In this document: piece by piece, positions 10,274 to 21,680 of the stretch
Layout: every line of letters begins with the position of its first letter
Position numbering within the stretch: position 1 is the first letter of the stretch
Assembly: GCA_030704615.1 (NCBI GenBank)
Contig: CM060733.1
Span: forward strand, 26,352,001-26,412,000
DNA from: Takakia lepidozioides
Lineage: Eukaryota; Streptophyta; Takakiopsida; Takakiales; Takakiaceae
Direction: 5' to 3'
Length of the DNA stretch: 60,000 nt
Made by a program: the position numbers and the translations under genes
Notes under the pieces: generated by a model
Databases searched by the model: none
Seen by the model: the letters and a program-made list of their open reading frames with translations, nothing else
What the model was told of the DNA's origin: nothing

Positions 10274-12634
10274 ACAAGGAGTACATCCCCAGATTTATCT
10301 CTCATGTAGACCAGAACAGGTTCTAGAAACAGAATTGTGGATCTTTCATGGCACACTCACACTCTAAAAATTCCATAGATTTTTAGCAGAGTCCCAAAAA
10401 CTAAAACCAAGATAGGTAGATTTCCCCTTTCTGCAGCTATCCCCTCAAAAACTGAGTCAAACAGAGTCCATTTGACAAAGATATGACCAATTTGGCTCTA
10501 AATCATTTAAATTAGATCAAAAGGTTTTTTTTTTTTTAAAAATAATTTTTTAAAGGTTTTCATGACGATGGAGGTCGTGGAGCTCATTTCCCCTTAGCAA
10601 CACTTCACCTTGGCACCCTCACAAGTTTCGTTGAAGTAAAGCTGGCAAGCAAGTTCCTGCAAAACCTGCCCCATACACCAGCTTAGCAGTGTCCAAATTG
10701 AGTGATCCCCAGCTGGAACCTTTCTTCAAGCCCGTCGGCTATGTGGAAACCCAGCTGCAGTGCACGGAAGTACGAGTGCCTCGACCACTCTGCAATGTGT
10801 CTGGCTTTGTGGCAGATCTGCCCTCTGATCCTTGCTTACTGGCGCGGGCTCTCAAAACCCAAAAGAACTGTTGTCCACTGGCTTCGAGTCCGAGAGCTAG
10901 CTGATCAATCTGTGTGGCAGTGAGTAGTGCTACGGTTCCAAAGGTAATATAGAGAACAGATGACGGAGGATGGCTGTTTAACCATTCTAAGCACCTTGCC
11001 AGCTACAAGGGAAAAAACCCCGAATTTCCTCCTTCCCTGCCCTGCTTAGAAAGAGCAACCTAAGCTGCTGACAGTAAGAGCCTCTTTCCGAGGAAAAACC
11101 AAGACTCTTACGTCATTCAACCACTAGGGGTACAATCCAGTTCACAATAACAGAGTCAGTAAATATCCTTCCTGACAGACTCCTTCACGTTCTACATAAA
11201 GCATATTGCCAAAGCTGCAGTCGCACCATTGTGAAGGATCTTTAAAGAACTCCATTCAGCGCTGTTCCATGCTCCAATGCTGACCTACATGCCAGATATT
11301 CAAAAGGGCGATTCTTCCCTTATAGGCCCCTTCTTCGACCAGATTACTAGGTGCTGGTCAAGCCAAAAGACAGTTCACGGTGCATAGAATACCCGCATAC
11401 AGAAACAGCGAAGTGTTATGACCTAATCTTGTTGGGATCCCTGAAGGCTTCGTAGGAGGCGTAGCTACCACTTGAAAGGGACTCCGTACTTGGGCCTTGA
11501 CAAGTAGCATCCCGCTTTCAGCTCCATAACCCAGTCCTTAATCTGGTCAGCAAGCAAGCATCACGCATCAGTGAAAACCATAATCTGCTGCTCCATTTGA
11601 GTACATCTCTCAATCCCTCTCTACAGTCCCCCAACATTACCAATCACATTCTGCTCTTCCGCTGCCTCCCCAGCACCACAAGATGTGAAATGCTTGTTAT
11701 GCACCCTCGGTTCTTGATCCAAAAAAACTGATGAGCAAAGTGTTTCCATAAAAACAGCGGAACAAAGGATGCGCCCCGCCATCCAGCACGCTCTGCTTCT
11801 CGTTCGACCTTCACTACTCGCACGCCATACACGAGCGCGCAACGCCGAGACTCGTCGACAGCACGTCCGGAGACTCCGCACATGGACAAGCAGCAACACA
11901 GGTGCAGGTAGACAGTTCAGTGGTCACTGCAAGACTCCATCACCAAGAACTTGGGGCCAACTTGGCCAATTTCTACACTCATGCCAACCTGGTTCTTGAC
12001 AAGCTACCGCTCCCGCCAAGTAAAATCATCAGCTCTATAGGTCACGGTGAATCCAGCAACATGCCTGCAAGCCAGAATGGGCTACAAGCCAATGGCCCTT
12101 CTTGAGCTGCAACACAACGGACCACACAAGTTGGGCACGACTGGCCTACTGGGTGCTCAGCCTGCCCCAGCGCTCAGGCAGCAGGGCTGCCAGGGCCCCC
12201 GCGCGCATCCGCCACCACAAACAGGGATAACTACACCCTGATCACCACCAACGCCAATGTGTAAACAACAAGCGCATACCCATGGCAACAGCAGGGCAGA
12301 TGGACTCCTGCCCCAAGATATATATTATAATAGTGCTAAAACAAACATTGTATCTAGCTTAGCACTAGAAAACTAGATAGCGGCATCTCTCTCGAGTGGT
12401 AAGAAGCTAGGAACACACTGTTCACACAAGAAACAACATGAATCCAGCAACATCACTCTTTAAGATAATAGTCGAGCCAGGGGCACCCCAAGCTATGGGG
12501 ACTCCACCCCACAACAACCTATACTCCCTACATAAGCACACTCAGATTCTAAAGCGTGAAGGAGCTCGGTCGCGCAGGCTCAACTCGAGAGAGATGAGCT
12601 GCGCGACTGACGCTCTCGTGAAGATAAGATGGTT
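10274..12634. other. Noncoding stretch, possible retroelement leader or LTR remnant
   Basis: No convincing gene. The only ORFs are short and without family features. The phrase GAATCCAGCAACAT occurs twice (about 12049 and 12439). An AT-rich box ATATATATTATAATA lies at about 12320, reading as a TATA-like region on the minus strand, which would fit a decayed 5' LTR of the minus-strand element. This was not demonstrated. Confidence 0.3.
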
Positions 12635-12725
12635 CAGGTGTCAAGCTCAAACTTGACACCTGACTTAACACTTGAACTAAATCCAAGTGTTAAATACAAA
12701 TAACTAGTTTTATTCTAGTTAGTTT
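12635..12725. repeat. Three consecutive hairpins
   Basis: Perfect inverted repeats follow each other. CAGGTGTCAAG (12635-12645) pairs with 12652-12662 across a 6-nt loop. TTAACACTTG (12665-12674) pairs with 12684-12693 across 9 nt. AACTAG pairs with CTAGTT at about 12702-12720. They could mark a transposon terminus, a terminator-like structure or a breakpoint; function is not known. Confidence 0.7.
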
Positions 12726-12779
12726 CACACTGTGTTTATTTAATTTGACAGCTCGTTCTTTGGAAACATTCTTCCAAGC

Positions 12780-13105
12780 ATTGTTAGAGTGATCAAGGGT
12801 GTACCACTAAGGGTTTCTTGATGCGAGACCACCGCTGCTTAGGTTTGCACCCATATCGAAACCCGCAGCCGCCGCTATAGGTTTAGGGTTTCTGGCTACA
12901 CAATTGAAGGTTTCGCCTGGCTGAATTGGCGCAGATAAATCGTATAAATGCACCAGTCCTCTATACCCGCTTATGGTTTTATTCCGTTTTGAAAATATAT
13001 AACTCCTATGACCGAGGTTAAAAGACATAAAACTCCCATGACCGTGGGTTGTGCTCATGTGAACATGCTCACACTGTGCTCACGCAATACCAACCCCCAT
13101 TAAAG
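12780..13105 (-). repeat. Dispersed repeat, copy 1 (inverted relative to 42040-42345)
   Basis: The segment contains in order blocks that recur as the reverse complement at 42.04-42.35 kb, including CCCACGGTCATGGGAGTTTT, the related block ACCTCGGTCATAGGAGTTAT and GGAATAAAACCATAAGCG (given on the other strand). A 250-nt ORF on the minus strand is a by-product. The two copies are diverged. The element class is unknown. Confidence 0.8.
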
Positions 13106-13318
13106 TCTTTAATGGTCAATAATAGACAAATAATCATTACATCTTTTTTTGTTTGATCCTGATGAGACCTTGCATTTTTCTTGTCTTTTTTTGTAGTATA
13201 ACTTCAATTACCTTGTACATCGTATTTATTTGTAAATCAAATATAGTAGTCATGGTGTGTCAAAGAATCAACCAAAGCATATAATGTGTACACCGAACTA
13301 GGGAAAAATGATCATGTT

Positions 13319-13763
13319 GACTTTTCATATAAAACATCTTAGTGGTCCCACAATAGAAGCAATATTGTCTGCAATCCGATACCTTATAACCATTAAATCG
13401 ATGAATACATTGGGGGTTTTAGTAGTAGTGGCTAAGGGAAGAAAAAGCCAAAATTGTTGGATTGCACTATATAAAATTAGAATTAAACTATTACAGTGGG
13501 GTAGTTGTAGCATTGTAATGTACAACAATATACTATATAATAACTGTTCACCCACTTTTCATATAAAACATGTTAGCGGTCCTACAACAGAAGCAATCCG
13601 ATACCTTGTAACAGTTGGCAACATTAACAAAGCTAAAATTGTTCCACAGTGCATTGTACATATTAGTATTATAATGTCATGAGTTCAAGCTTTCAGATCA
13701 ATATATAAGCCATTAAATCGATTAGATCACATAAAGTTTTTGGCTTTTTCTTCCCTTAGCCAC
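13319..13763. repeat. Duplicated AT-rich block with a perfect 26-bp inverted repeat
   Basis: A direct repeat (CTTTTCATATAAAACAT...AATCCGATACCTT) occurs at about 13320-13388 and 13556-13608. A perfect 26-bp inverted repeat links 13428-13453 and 13738-13763 (arm begins GTGGCTAAGGGAAGAAAAAG). It lies about 0.7 kb upstream of the lectin gene. Confidence 0.75.
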
Positions 13764-14278
13764 TGCCACCAGAAACACCAATGTCTTTCCCGGATTGCAC
13801 TATAAAACTACAATTAAACTATTGACAGTTGTCTATAGTCTATGTCTATCTATGTTAATGTAACTATTCACGCATATCCAAATCATTGATAGGCCAACAT
13901 TGTGATATCAAATTTCTCATTTTATCTTTATAAGAATGTGATCATTTTCGCCTCCACAATACAAATAATTGGAACTAGAGATGAAGATTCTTGTCGAAGC
14001 CAATATATCTTATAGTGCACTTCAACCCGAAGGGCTACTATTTTATGTTTGGAAGGTGGACATTCTTTTTGTTTTGTATACATATTTAGTGCGAGCTGAT
14101 TATAAAACCAAATTGGTCCATTAACAGATATTTTTATAAAATAATTCGCTGATTTTATAATTAAAAAATTATTATGGCACATTGATTTTTTCATGCCCTT
14201 ATTATTTACAACACACTATTTTATACTCTTTGTTAATTTTACTAAAAAACATTAATCACATTAGGTCAAAAAATAGAG

Positions 14279-14287
14279 CTATATAAA
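14279..14287 (+). promoter_or_regulatory. TATA box of the lectin gene
   Basis: CTATATAAA lies about 160 bp before the lectin ATG, which leaves a plausible 5' leader of roughly 130 nt. It is the only clear TATA box in the immediate upstream region. Confidence 0.6.
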
Positions 14288-14443
14288 CATGACTACACAC
14301 GCACTTGTGTCAAACCTTCTTCCCAAAACACTTACTTCATAGCTACATTCAGCAAGACGAGACTCTACTTGTCATATATCTTTATCTTTACATACTCCCA
14401 AGGTTTTGTGGATCATAGCAATAATTGCATTCGGACTTGCAAC

Positions 14444-14914
14444 ATGGTTATGACAAAATTTGTCAATTTCTCTCTGCTTGCATTAGTTCTATTTTTCGTA
14501 CATCTAACTTATGTTAGAGCTGATGAAAATGGTGGATGCTGCATACAGGCTAAATATCGGCTAAATAGTGGCAGCTCTCTCATTAGCTCAAATCGGCGTT
14601 ATAAACTCTTGATGTTGGACAACTGTGATGTACAACTGAGGAATTTGGCTAAAAGAAAAAAGTTGTGGGATAGCGGCAGTGGAGGTGCAGGCGTAAATTG
14701 CTACCTCACTCAACAGAGTGATGGAAACTTGGTGGTTTACAATCAACATAATCAACCTAAATGGGCTTCGAACACAGTAAATGCCGGAGGTTGTTTTGGA
14801 GAGTATGAGTTGATGTTGCAAGATGACGGAAACTTGGGAATTTTTTGCACTCCTAGTGGCACTTATGATTATGATTCTTATCTTGTGTGGAGTACTGGTA
14901 CAAGTGGTCACTAA
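14444..14914 (+). CDS. Secreted bulb-type (GNA-like) mannose-binding lectin
   Basis: An intronless 156-residue protein. I chose the ATG at 14444 because the residues after it form a signal peptide (a hydrophobic stretch such as FSLLALVLFFVHL, then a likely cleavage after VRA). An upstream in-frame extension to 14369 has no signal character. The mature part is a single B-lectin domain. One canonical carbohydrate-binding motif Q-x-D-x-N-x-V-x-Y is present (QSDGNLVVY). A second site is degenerate (QDDGNLGIF) and the first strand site (LDNCDVQL) is not canonical. Cys residues flank the domain. Such lectins bind mannose and usually act in defence or storage in the secretory route or apoplast. No frame damage is seen. 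A TATA box lies upstream. Confidence 0.9.
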   Translation: MVMTKFVNFSLLALVLFFVHLTYVRADENGGCCIQAKYRLNSGSSLISSNRRYKLLMLDNCDVQLRNLAKRKKLWDSGSGGAGVNCYLTQQSDGNLVVYNQHNQPKWASNTVNAGGCFGEYELMLQDDGNLGIFCTPSGTYDYDSYLVWSTGTSGH

Positions 14915-15985
14915 GCCTCCAAGAAGCTACAGATGCATGACATTGGTTATCGTATTTGAACAACAGAATTTATGGATTTGAGCATTGGTGATAGATTTCG
15001 AGATCCAAAAAAAGATTGTAGTGACTATGGTTGTTTATAGAGGAGCTGAAGAGAGCCACTTTGGCATATTTGTATTGAGGCTTGCATTTGTTCTTTAGTT
15101 TCATTACAAAAGAATTAAAGTATGGATTGGGGTAGTATATGGGTTTGTTGATTTGGTGAAGAATGATAAGAAAAGATAAATGTGGGAAATATGTATTGGA
15201 TTATTTGAAGGAGGACATAGAAGTAATATTACACCTAGTTGTGTAAGTTACTATGTTATCTCCAGCATTTTTTATTTCATTTAAGAACGTGAGCCACGTT
15301 GGCTCCTAGCTGGTCTATGAGGAAGATCAATCGACGACTCTGTGGCATGTGATCTCGAACCGGTGGCTTCTGTCAAGAATGTTTGATGAGTTTTATGCGA
15401 ACTCAACTCATGTAGTGTTCGGTTTGTGGGAGCGACAAGGGAGGTAATTTTTTCTAAGTAACAACGACACTGCATATTGCAAAGCCTAGCACAACTTTGT
15501 CACATGGATACAATCCATTGACAAATATGACTAATCTTGTTCAAGATCAGCAACTCTGCTCAAAGCATGCGCTAGTGCAAGAGGCGGTGCAAGTCTGCTT
15601 AAATGGAGGTGCATGACACGAATACTAGGCGGGTAAGCGAAACTTAAATGAGAGTTCGCTCGATAGCTCAACCCGAAAGCGGGAAGAGTTTGAACCCAAG
15701 GCTTTGCTCCTTGCGCTGCAGGGTGGTAGGGTTTCTAGAAATTGATAGGCAAGATCATCTGGATCTAACAAATCCAAATGGCATGTGGCTCACACGTTAT
15801 CACATTGCAAGTTTATTTCCCCATGATGAAAGTTATCTCTTTTGGAAATATGCAAACAAGCGACTCATCCAACTTATCTCTTCCTACCTTTGTTAGTTAT
15901 CATGGAAAGAGGGCAATATCCGTGTTAGACAATATAGACCCATCCGGATATTACCGCTAATCAAAGTATCCGGATCTGACCAAAT
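14915..15985. other. Noncoding stretch downstream of the lectin gene
   Basis: It probably includes the lectin 3' UTR; no exact AATAAA was identified. A tRNA-like fragment (a B-box-like GTTTGAACCC near 15690) may be a decayed SINE. No gene is supported. Confidence 0.35.
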
Positions 15986-15989
15986 TTTT

Positions 15990-17430
15990 ATGTTTGTTGA
16001 CTAATCACTAGGGTAGCCTATGCCTTTGGCCCAAATGTCGAATGTCATCTAAGTCCAAGTGCAATCCCATGTGTATCCAAGTGTGTCTCCTATGTCGAGG
16101 CCCAAATGCGACCTCTAGGATAGCCTTTGCGGTTGGCCCAAGTGTCCAGTGTCATCTAAGCCCAAGTGAAAGATCTTCTATGTATCCCCGTGCGTCTCCT
16201 ATGTCGAGGCCCAAGTGCGACCTCTAGGGCAGCCTATACCTTTCGAGGCTTCATATATCGATATATCCACTTTGCTATTTTTTGTGAATTTCCAGCAACC
16301 AAAAGTACTTGAAATTCCAAATCTCCCACATGAAGGGCCAATCATTGCTCCAGGAACGCCCACTTTGCTATTTTTCTCAAATTTCCAACGACCCAAAGCA
16401 CTTGAAATTCCAGATCTCCCACACCGCTGGTCCAAAAATCGTGAGACCAAGCTGGTGCACTCCTCCTCACCGAGGGCTTTCCAACGACACCAAGCACCAG
16501 CATAGGGGCCCAGCGGTTTGGGAGATCTCAATGATGCCAAAACAAAACAAAACAAACGTCTTGCTTCATATATTGATAGGGTAGCCTGTGCCGTTGGCTC
16601 AAGTATCCAGTGTCATCTAAGTCCAAGTGCAATCCCCTATGTAACAAAGTGCGTCTCTTATGTTGAGGCCCAAATGCAACCTCTAGGGAAGCCTTTGCCG
16701 TTGGCCCAAGTGTCCATTGTCATCTAAGTAAGTTTTTTTCCACAGAGCCTACGATCAGATTTGAACCGGAGACCTTTCCCTTGATATCTCTCCCGTTGAG
16801 GCTCCAACCATTGTCCCACTTTGCCATTTTTGCTATTTTTCGCGAATTTAGCGACAAAAAGTACTTGAAATTCCAAATCTCCCACACGAAGGGCCAATCA
16901 CTGCTCTAGGATAGCCCACTTTGCTATTTTTTGTGCAATTTCCTATGTCTCTAGAGACCCTCCTGTTTGGGAGATCTAGGCCTAGGGTAGCATGTGCCAT
17001 TGGCCCATGTGTGAAGAATTGAAATCTAGGCTCAAGTGCAATTTCCTATGTATCCAAGTGCTTCTCCTATGTCGAGGCCCAAATGCAACCTCTAGGGTAG
17101 CATGTGCCGTCCAAGTGTCCAATGTCATCTAAGTCCAAGTGCAATCCGTATCAAAGTGCGTTTCCTATGTCGAGGCCCAAATGCAACCTCTAGGGTAGCC
17201 TGTGCCGTTGGCCCAAGTGTCCAGTGTCATCTAAGTCCAAGTGCAATCCCCTATGTATCAAAGTGCGTTTCCGATGTCGAGGCCCAAATGCAACCTCTAG
17301 GGTAGCCTTTGCCGTTGGCCCAAGTGTCCAGTGTCATCTAAGTAAGTTTTTTTCCACAGAGCCTACGACCATATTTGAACCGGAGACCTTTCCCTTGATA
17401 TCTCTCCCGTTGAGGCTCCAACCATTGTCC
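15990..17430. repeat. Cluster of dispersed repeat units with embedded tRNA-like modules
   Basis: A unit containing GTAGCCTGTGCCGTTGGCCC, TGTCCAGTGTCATCTAAG, TATGTCGAGGCCCAAATGC and AACCTCTAGGG recurs about six times, and again at 28.53 kb. Between units lie blocks with ACTTGAAATTCCAAATCTCC and CTTGCTTCATATATTGATAG. Inside are minus-strand tRNA-like modules at 16741-16810 and 17358-17428, with a B-box-like GGTTCAAATCT and an A-box-like GGAGCCTCAACGGGA. ORFs across this region are repeat artefacts. Confidence 0.8.
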
Positions 17431-17550
17431 CAGGAATGCCCACTTTGCCATTTTTGCTATTTTTTGTGAATTTCCAGCGACCAAAAGTACTTGGAATTCC
17501 ACATCTCCCTCACCGCTTGTCCAAAAATCATGAGGCCAAGCATACAGAGA

Positions 17551-18592
17551 GTTCTTGTCATCAACATGGACTCTTGTGTTTGGGTAAACGTGTACTTCCA
17601 TCCTCATTATCTGAAAGCTAAAATACCCTGAGACAAAGGATTTGCAATTGTCACTGAGCAGTACTTGTGTGTGAAGTTCGGCCTCCGTCCGGGAACGGTG
17701 TTCTTGGAAGAGGAGACGACGAAGGATGCTTATGGGAATTTCTTGGAAAGTGCCGTCAATCTGCATGCAGATTTTAGAAACGGCAAATAGTGGCGGCTCC
17801 CAGCTTTTGAATCCATCTGGTACAGTGCAATTGGTGAAATCGTGCCTAAAGAGTTCCCACGCTAGAACTTGGCTGATCCTCCTTCCTCAAGAGGGTCTGG
17901 CGTGCAAGATGTGAAGTCTGCCATGAGGGATGTGGGCACCTCCTCACAAGCAAAGAAGCCCACACATGTGAAAAGGGAAACCGAATCGGAGGATTTGCCG
18001 CTCCATCGCTCGTCAGTGGGTGCACTTTGCAGGGAAACAGTCGTCCACAACTTATCCAGTGACGATGAAGACTGTATGGTCCTGCCATCGTATGTGTTGA
18101 AGTCGTCCGTCACTAGAAGTGTGCAGATGTTGGCAGACAATGAGCACACACCCTCGGACTCAACTTCCGTCCGCTCAGTAATTGACATATTGCGGAGGAT
18201 GAAGACAACAAGTTCCCGCTCCAGTGACCTTCTTATACTTGATTACGACAAAACTCCAATCCATTCTGTGGAGACTTTGCCTGAAGTTGTGGATGGGAAT
18301 GTTATCTATTAGTATGTGCCTTGCATGGAAAAATGCGAATTCCATCGACCAGGCGGAGACCGAGTTTGCAACCATACGCGCTTGGTGGGTGTCTTCAGGG
18401 GCAGTGGATGTGAAAGATCAGCCAGAACTGCAAACGTGGCTTGCGTGGTGGCACTACAGATTCCGCCAGTTTGGAGACTACCTGCGACAGAATGAAGAAA
18501 GAGGGAGAACAAGAAGAAAACAAGTGAGGTTGAGAGAAAGAGAAGTGCACCTTTATACTGTGGAGTCGTGCTCTTCTTGTGTTCTTTTTTGA
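17551..18592 (+). pseudogene. Decayed ORF of unknown family
   Basis: A frame readable from about 17551 (WVNVYFHPHYLKAKIP) has stops near 17630, 17792 and 17861, then an open stretch 17869-18312 with acidic/Ser-rich sequence. Shifting frame at about 18310 it continues to 18592 with a Trp-rich block (TWLAWWHYRFRQFGDYLRQN) and a basic tail. The codon content looks protein-like over about 1 kb but no motif is recognised. It may be a transposon protein or a captured gene. Confidence 0.35.
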
Positions 18593-18794
18593 TGGGGAGT
18601 AGTTATGAATGTGGCAGAGGAAGGGAGACACATTGTCGTCGCTGCAACAGACCAAAGCGGCAGAGGTTGAAGGTGTTCGAGCTGACTCTCAGTGCGCCGC
18701 GCGCCATAGAAGTCATAAACGAAGAAGAGAATGAAAGAGAGTTTCAACCCTAACAACCCTAACCATATAAGACCTAAAACAATAGTTTAGGTGT

Positions 18795-18870
18795 GCTAAA
18801 AATATTTGAACCCAACACCTCATCATTAGTATCTTTGGGATAAGCGGTCTAACCAACAAGTCACATAGTG
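18795..18870 (-). repeat. tRNA-like (SINE-type) module
   Basis: On the minus strand an A-box-like TTGGTTAGACCG is followed about 35 nt later by a B-box-like GGGTTCAAATA, the spacing of an internal RNA polymerase III promoter. No complete cloverleaf is seen, so it is more likely a tRNA-derived SINE or fossil than a functional tRNA gene. Confidence 0.4.
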
Positions 18871-19084
18871 AAAAACTTTCGTATACAACTTGGTCCTGAA
18901 CTTTGCGACATGTGTCCTTTCATCCACAACTGAATGAAAAACAATCATTTTCGTTTGTTTTTGGGTCATTTTGCTACCTTTTTATATTTCATCCCCCTCC
19001 GTGGCCACCTTATCATCCTCCTCCGTCGCCACCTTTTTCATTTTACTTGAACTTTTTCATTTAAGGCACTACTTTCTGCAAAAG

Positions 19085-19158
19085 CCAGTAGCAAAAGTTC
19101 GAACCCAGAACCTTTGCGACTCTAAACCAATGCTCTATACCACCAAGTCCATGCTAAT
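19085..19158 (-). repeat. tRNA-like (SINE-type) module
   Basis: On the minus strand TGGTATAGAGCA (A-box-like) and GGGTTCGAAC (B-box, 19097-19106) are about 27 nt apart. It sits directly next to a gypsy integrase fossil. It is not a full tRNA gene. Confidence 0.4.
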
Positions 19159-19184
19159 TATTGAAAATTGTTGTGCACTACAAT

Positions 19185-19350
19185 ATATGTACCTTATGTG
19201 TAGTGCGAAACGCCCACAAAGCTGAGATCAACTTGGTGTCCCAATCCCGCTTGTGCTCCCTAATTGTTTTGGAGAGGATGTTGCACAAGGTCTAATTGGC
19301 GCGCTCTACTTGACCACTTGTCTGAGGGTGATAAACATGGTGAGAGCTTG
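19185..19350 (-). pseudogene. Ty3/gypsy integrase fragment
   Basis: The minus strand reads HVYHPQTSGQVERAN, then a stop, then SKTIREHKRDWDTKLISALW. This is the hallmark C-terminal half of the integrase catalytic core. Only about 55 codons survive. Confidence 0.75.
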
Positions 19351-19369
19351 AATTGTTGTTGCTTTAGGC

Positions 19370-20300
19370 TACTCTTGAACACAATCAAAAAATTCCCTGG
19401 ACATTCGGTTAGTAAGCTGCCACCACTAATTTGCAGCTGACTGGATTCGAGCTCCCTCTAGTTTGTGACACTCAATTTCCAGGAGCTGCTACTGAGCTTG
19501 ATTAAGAGAATATCAAACAACAGGGTCAAAAGGTTGGGTCTCAAGAAGAAGTTCACCCTAAGTTACCTGCGATCTAAGAGTATCTTCTTCTTGCCGACGT
19601 TGAGCCTTGGCCCGCCGCCTCCCTTCAGCCCTGCAAAATACTTGCACGCGATGAAGAACTTCAAAGACCCATTGTGCCATTGCAGAGGGGTCAGTAGGGC
19701 GAGGGATCTCATGCCAAGCAAAAAGTATTCTAGCCTTGAGTTCCTCAGACTGAAGAAAAGAAAGATTGAATCTAAAGGGGGGGATCCCAAAATCCGCGAG
19801 GTTAGTACGGATTTGAATGAATACTGGACTATGGTCAGAGATAGGGTAGCCACTCAAAAACCACATTTTACCTCTACTGCTTAGAGCCCAATCGGCTACA
19901 TATACTCTATCTAATCTTTGAAGGATATTATCAGGGCCTTTGTGGCGGTTGCTCCAACTGAAAAGTCTCCCTCCAACTCTGCCAAAATCCGAATCTGTGA
20001 TTCCAACAGTAAAAATGAATCGTTCCCACGCTCCACGTTCCTCCCTAGAGAGGTTGCCGTCTGACTTCCCCCTCCCTTGTCGCTTGAATTTTCAACATTG
20101 TTGAAGTCTCCAACAAAGTCTACCCATGAAGAAGCTTGCGGGAGAGCCTGAACAGAGAGACGACCAAAAATGAGGTCTCTGTGTGTTGTCGTTTGGAGCA
20201 TATATATTAAGAATACCAAGTGTAACCTAGTGCTCTGGTGGTGCACTCTGGACAATATTTTACCAGGAAGACGTAGTTTTGGCTTTTCTTATCATTAAAA
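19370..20300 (-). pseudogene. LINE (L1-type) endonuclease fragment
   Basis: The minus strand carries motifs of a non-LTR retrotransposon AP-like endonuclease: SSWVDFVGDFNNVENSSDKG (about 20130-20070), a LDRVYVADWAL-like region near 19900 and ISDHSPVFIQI (about 19845-19813). The linker toward RT follows (a KLEGARIQS-like segment near 19430). Several frameshifts and stops break it. The endonuclease would nick target DNA for target-primed reverse transcription. Confidence 0.75.
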
Positions 20301-21680
20301 CCGATCCAGTTCTTTCTGGAAAGTGCAGGGTGCAGTCTTATGTTTCACTGGAGTATGAATTTACAAGACCATGTGCATCCTGCAAGAGTTCCCATATTCT
20401 TGTTCGTGTGCAGCTGAATTCTTGTGTCACCATCTCCTTTGGGGACATACCCCACCACTGCCCAAAATTTGTCAGTCTAGCAAATAAAGGTCAGGGGCTT
20501 CTATGGAAATGCATCCTTGGTGATGATGCTTGTTGTATCTCTTTGTTGGTACTGTTATTGGCGTCTGGGTCCTAATTTGATCCACAGAGGAACTGAAACA
20601 ATTACCTGTATCAGAAGTTGTTGTGCAGTGATACGGTGAGGATTTTTTGTGCATCAAACAAATAGAGAGGGCCAAGGGGTCAAGTTGTTTGGTAGGTCCT
20701 TGTTGGGGGTAATATACTTTAATGGGTTGTGATGTTTTGCAGGCTACCACGTAATCAGATTTGAGGTGATATGTAACCAGATGGCAATGTCCAAGCTTCT
20801 ATTTCGAAACATGTTAGATGCTTCCTCACTAAACATGTGTTTGATAATCTCTAGTAATCTCTAAGGGCTAATGATTGACAAATGTAAATGGTCATGACTG
20901 GGACAGATGCGGAGTATTTGGAATGCCCGATTTGAATATTCAGTTGAGCCCGCTAAGCACATCAGCCATGACCAGCCATGACCGTAGCAAGCCCTGCCTT
21001 TCATGACTACATTGCTATGTGCTATTTAACCCTTTTCCTTACAACTATGGGCAAGATTAGAATCTTATAGCATTGAAGTTATATGGAAGACAAAAAAGTC
21101 TAATGGATGTGGTTATGGTATAAGTTATCTGCTGAAAACTCAGGCTGTTTTCAGAAAAGTAAGATGTCAAGACCAGCGACACTCTATAATCCACAGTTTT
21201 TGAATCGTGCATTTACGTGAGCAGGATTGCTGTGATGGCACATAAAAGCAAGCACGACAAATTTATTTCCATTTCTAGATATATGAAATACAATGATTCT
21301 AGTAGGGTATTTCATTTGTGTAACTAACTGTGACTCTTTCTATCTCTTTCCTTTTTGTTTTTGTTTTTGTTTTTTTTGTTTTTTTTTGTTTCTTTTTTGT
21401 CATCTTAAAATCTTAATATATAATAACTGAAAATCAGGTTATATTGATAACCGATGTATGGGACCCGGTGTTGTTCCACTTGGATAATGACATATTGATA
21501 ACCGGGAAAAAAAATTTGGGGGACCCTTCTATTGATAACCTCTAACCGCCACAATTTCCAAACCCCTACATTATATATAACTGCCTCCATTCCGCTTTAA
21601 GCAAAGATGTTTTACCCGGACCCTTCAATATGCCCAAATTGTCATATCCGCCCAACACTGGTGTGTACCTTCATCGTATC
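20301..21680. other. Noncoding stretch
   Basis: No gene recognised. It contains a T-rich low-complexity tract at 21353-21400 and a repeated phrase ATTGATAACCG near 21441-21500. Confidence 0.4.

Noticed and set aside
16199-16555. ORFs of about 100 codons on both strands in the 16-17 kb cluster
   Set aside because: Each recurs in other frames with every repeat copy and the translations drift with the repeat unit. They are repeat artefacts.
20472-20750. 92-codon minus-strand ORF and neighbouring ORFs at 20.3-21.6 kb
   Set aside because: No family features, skewed composition and no support on either side.
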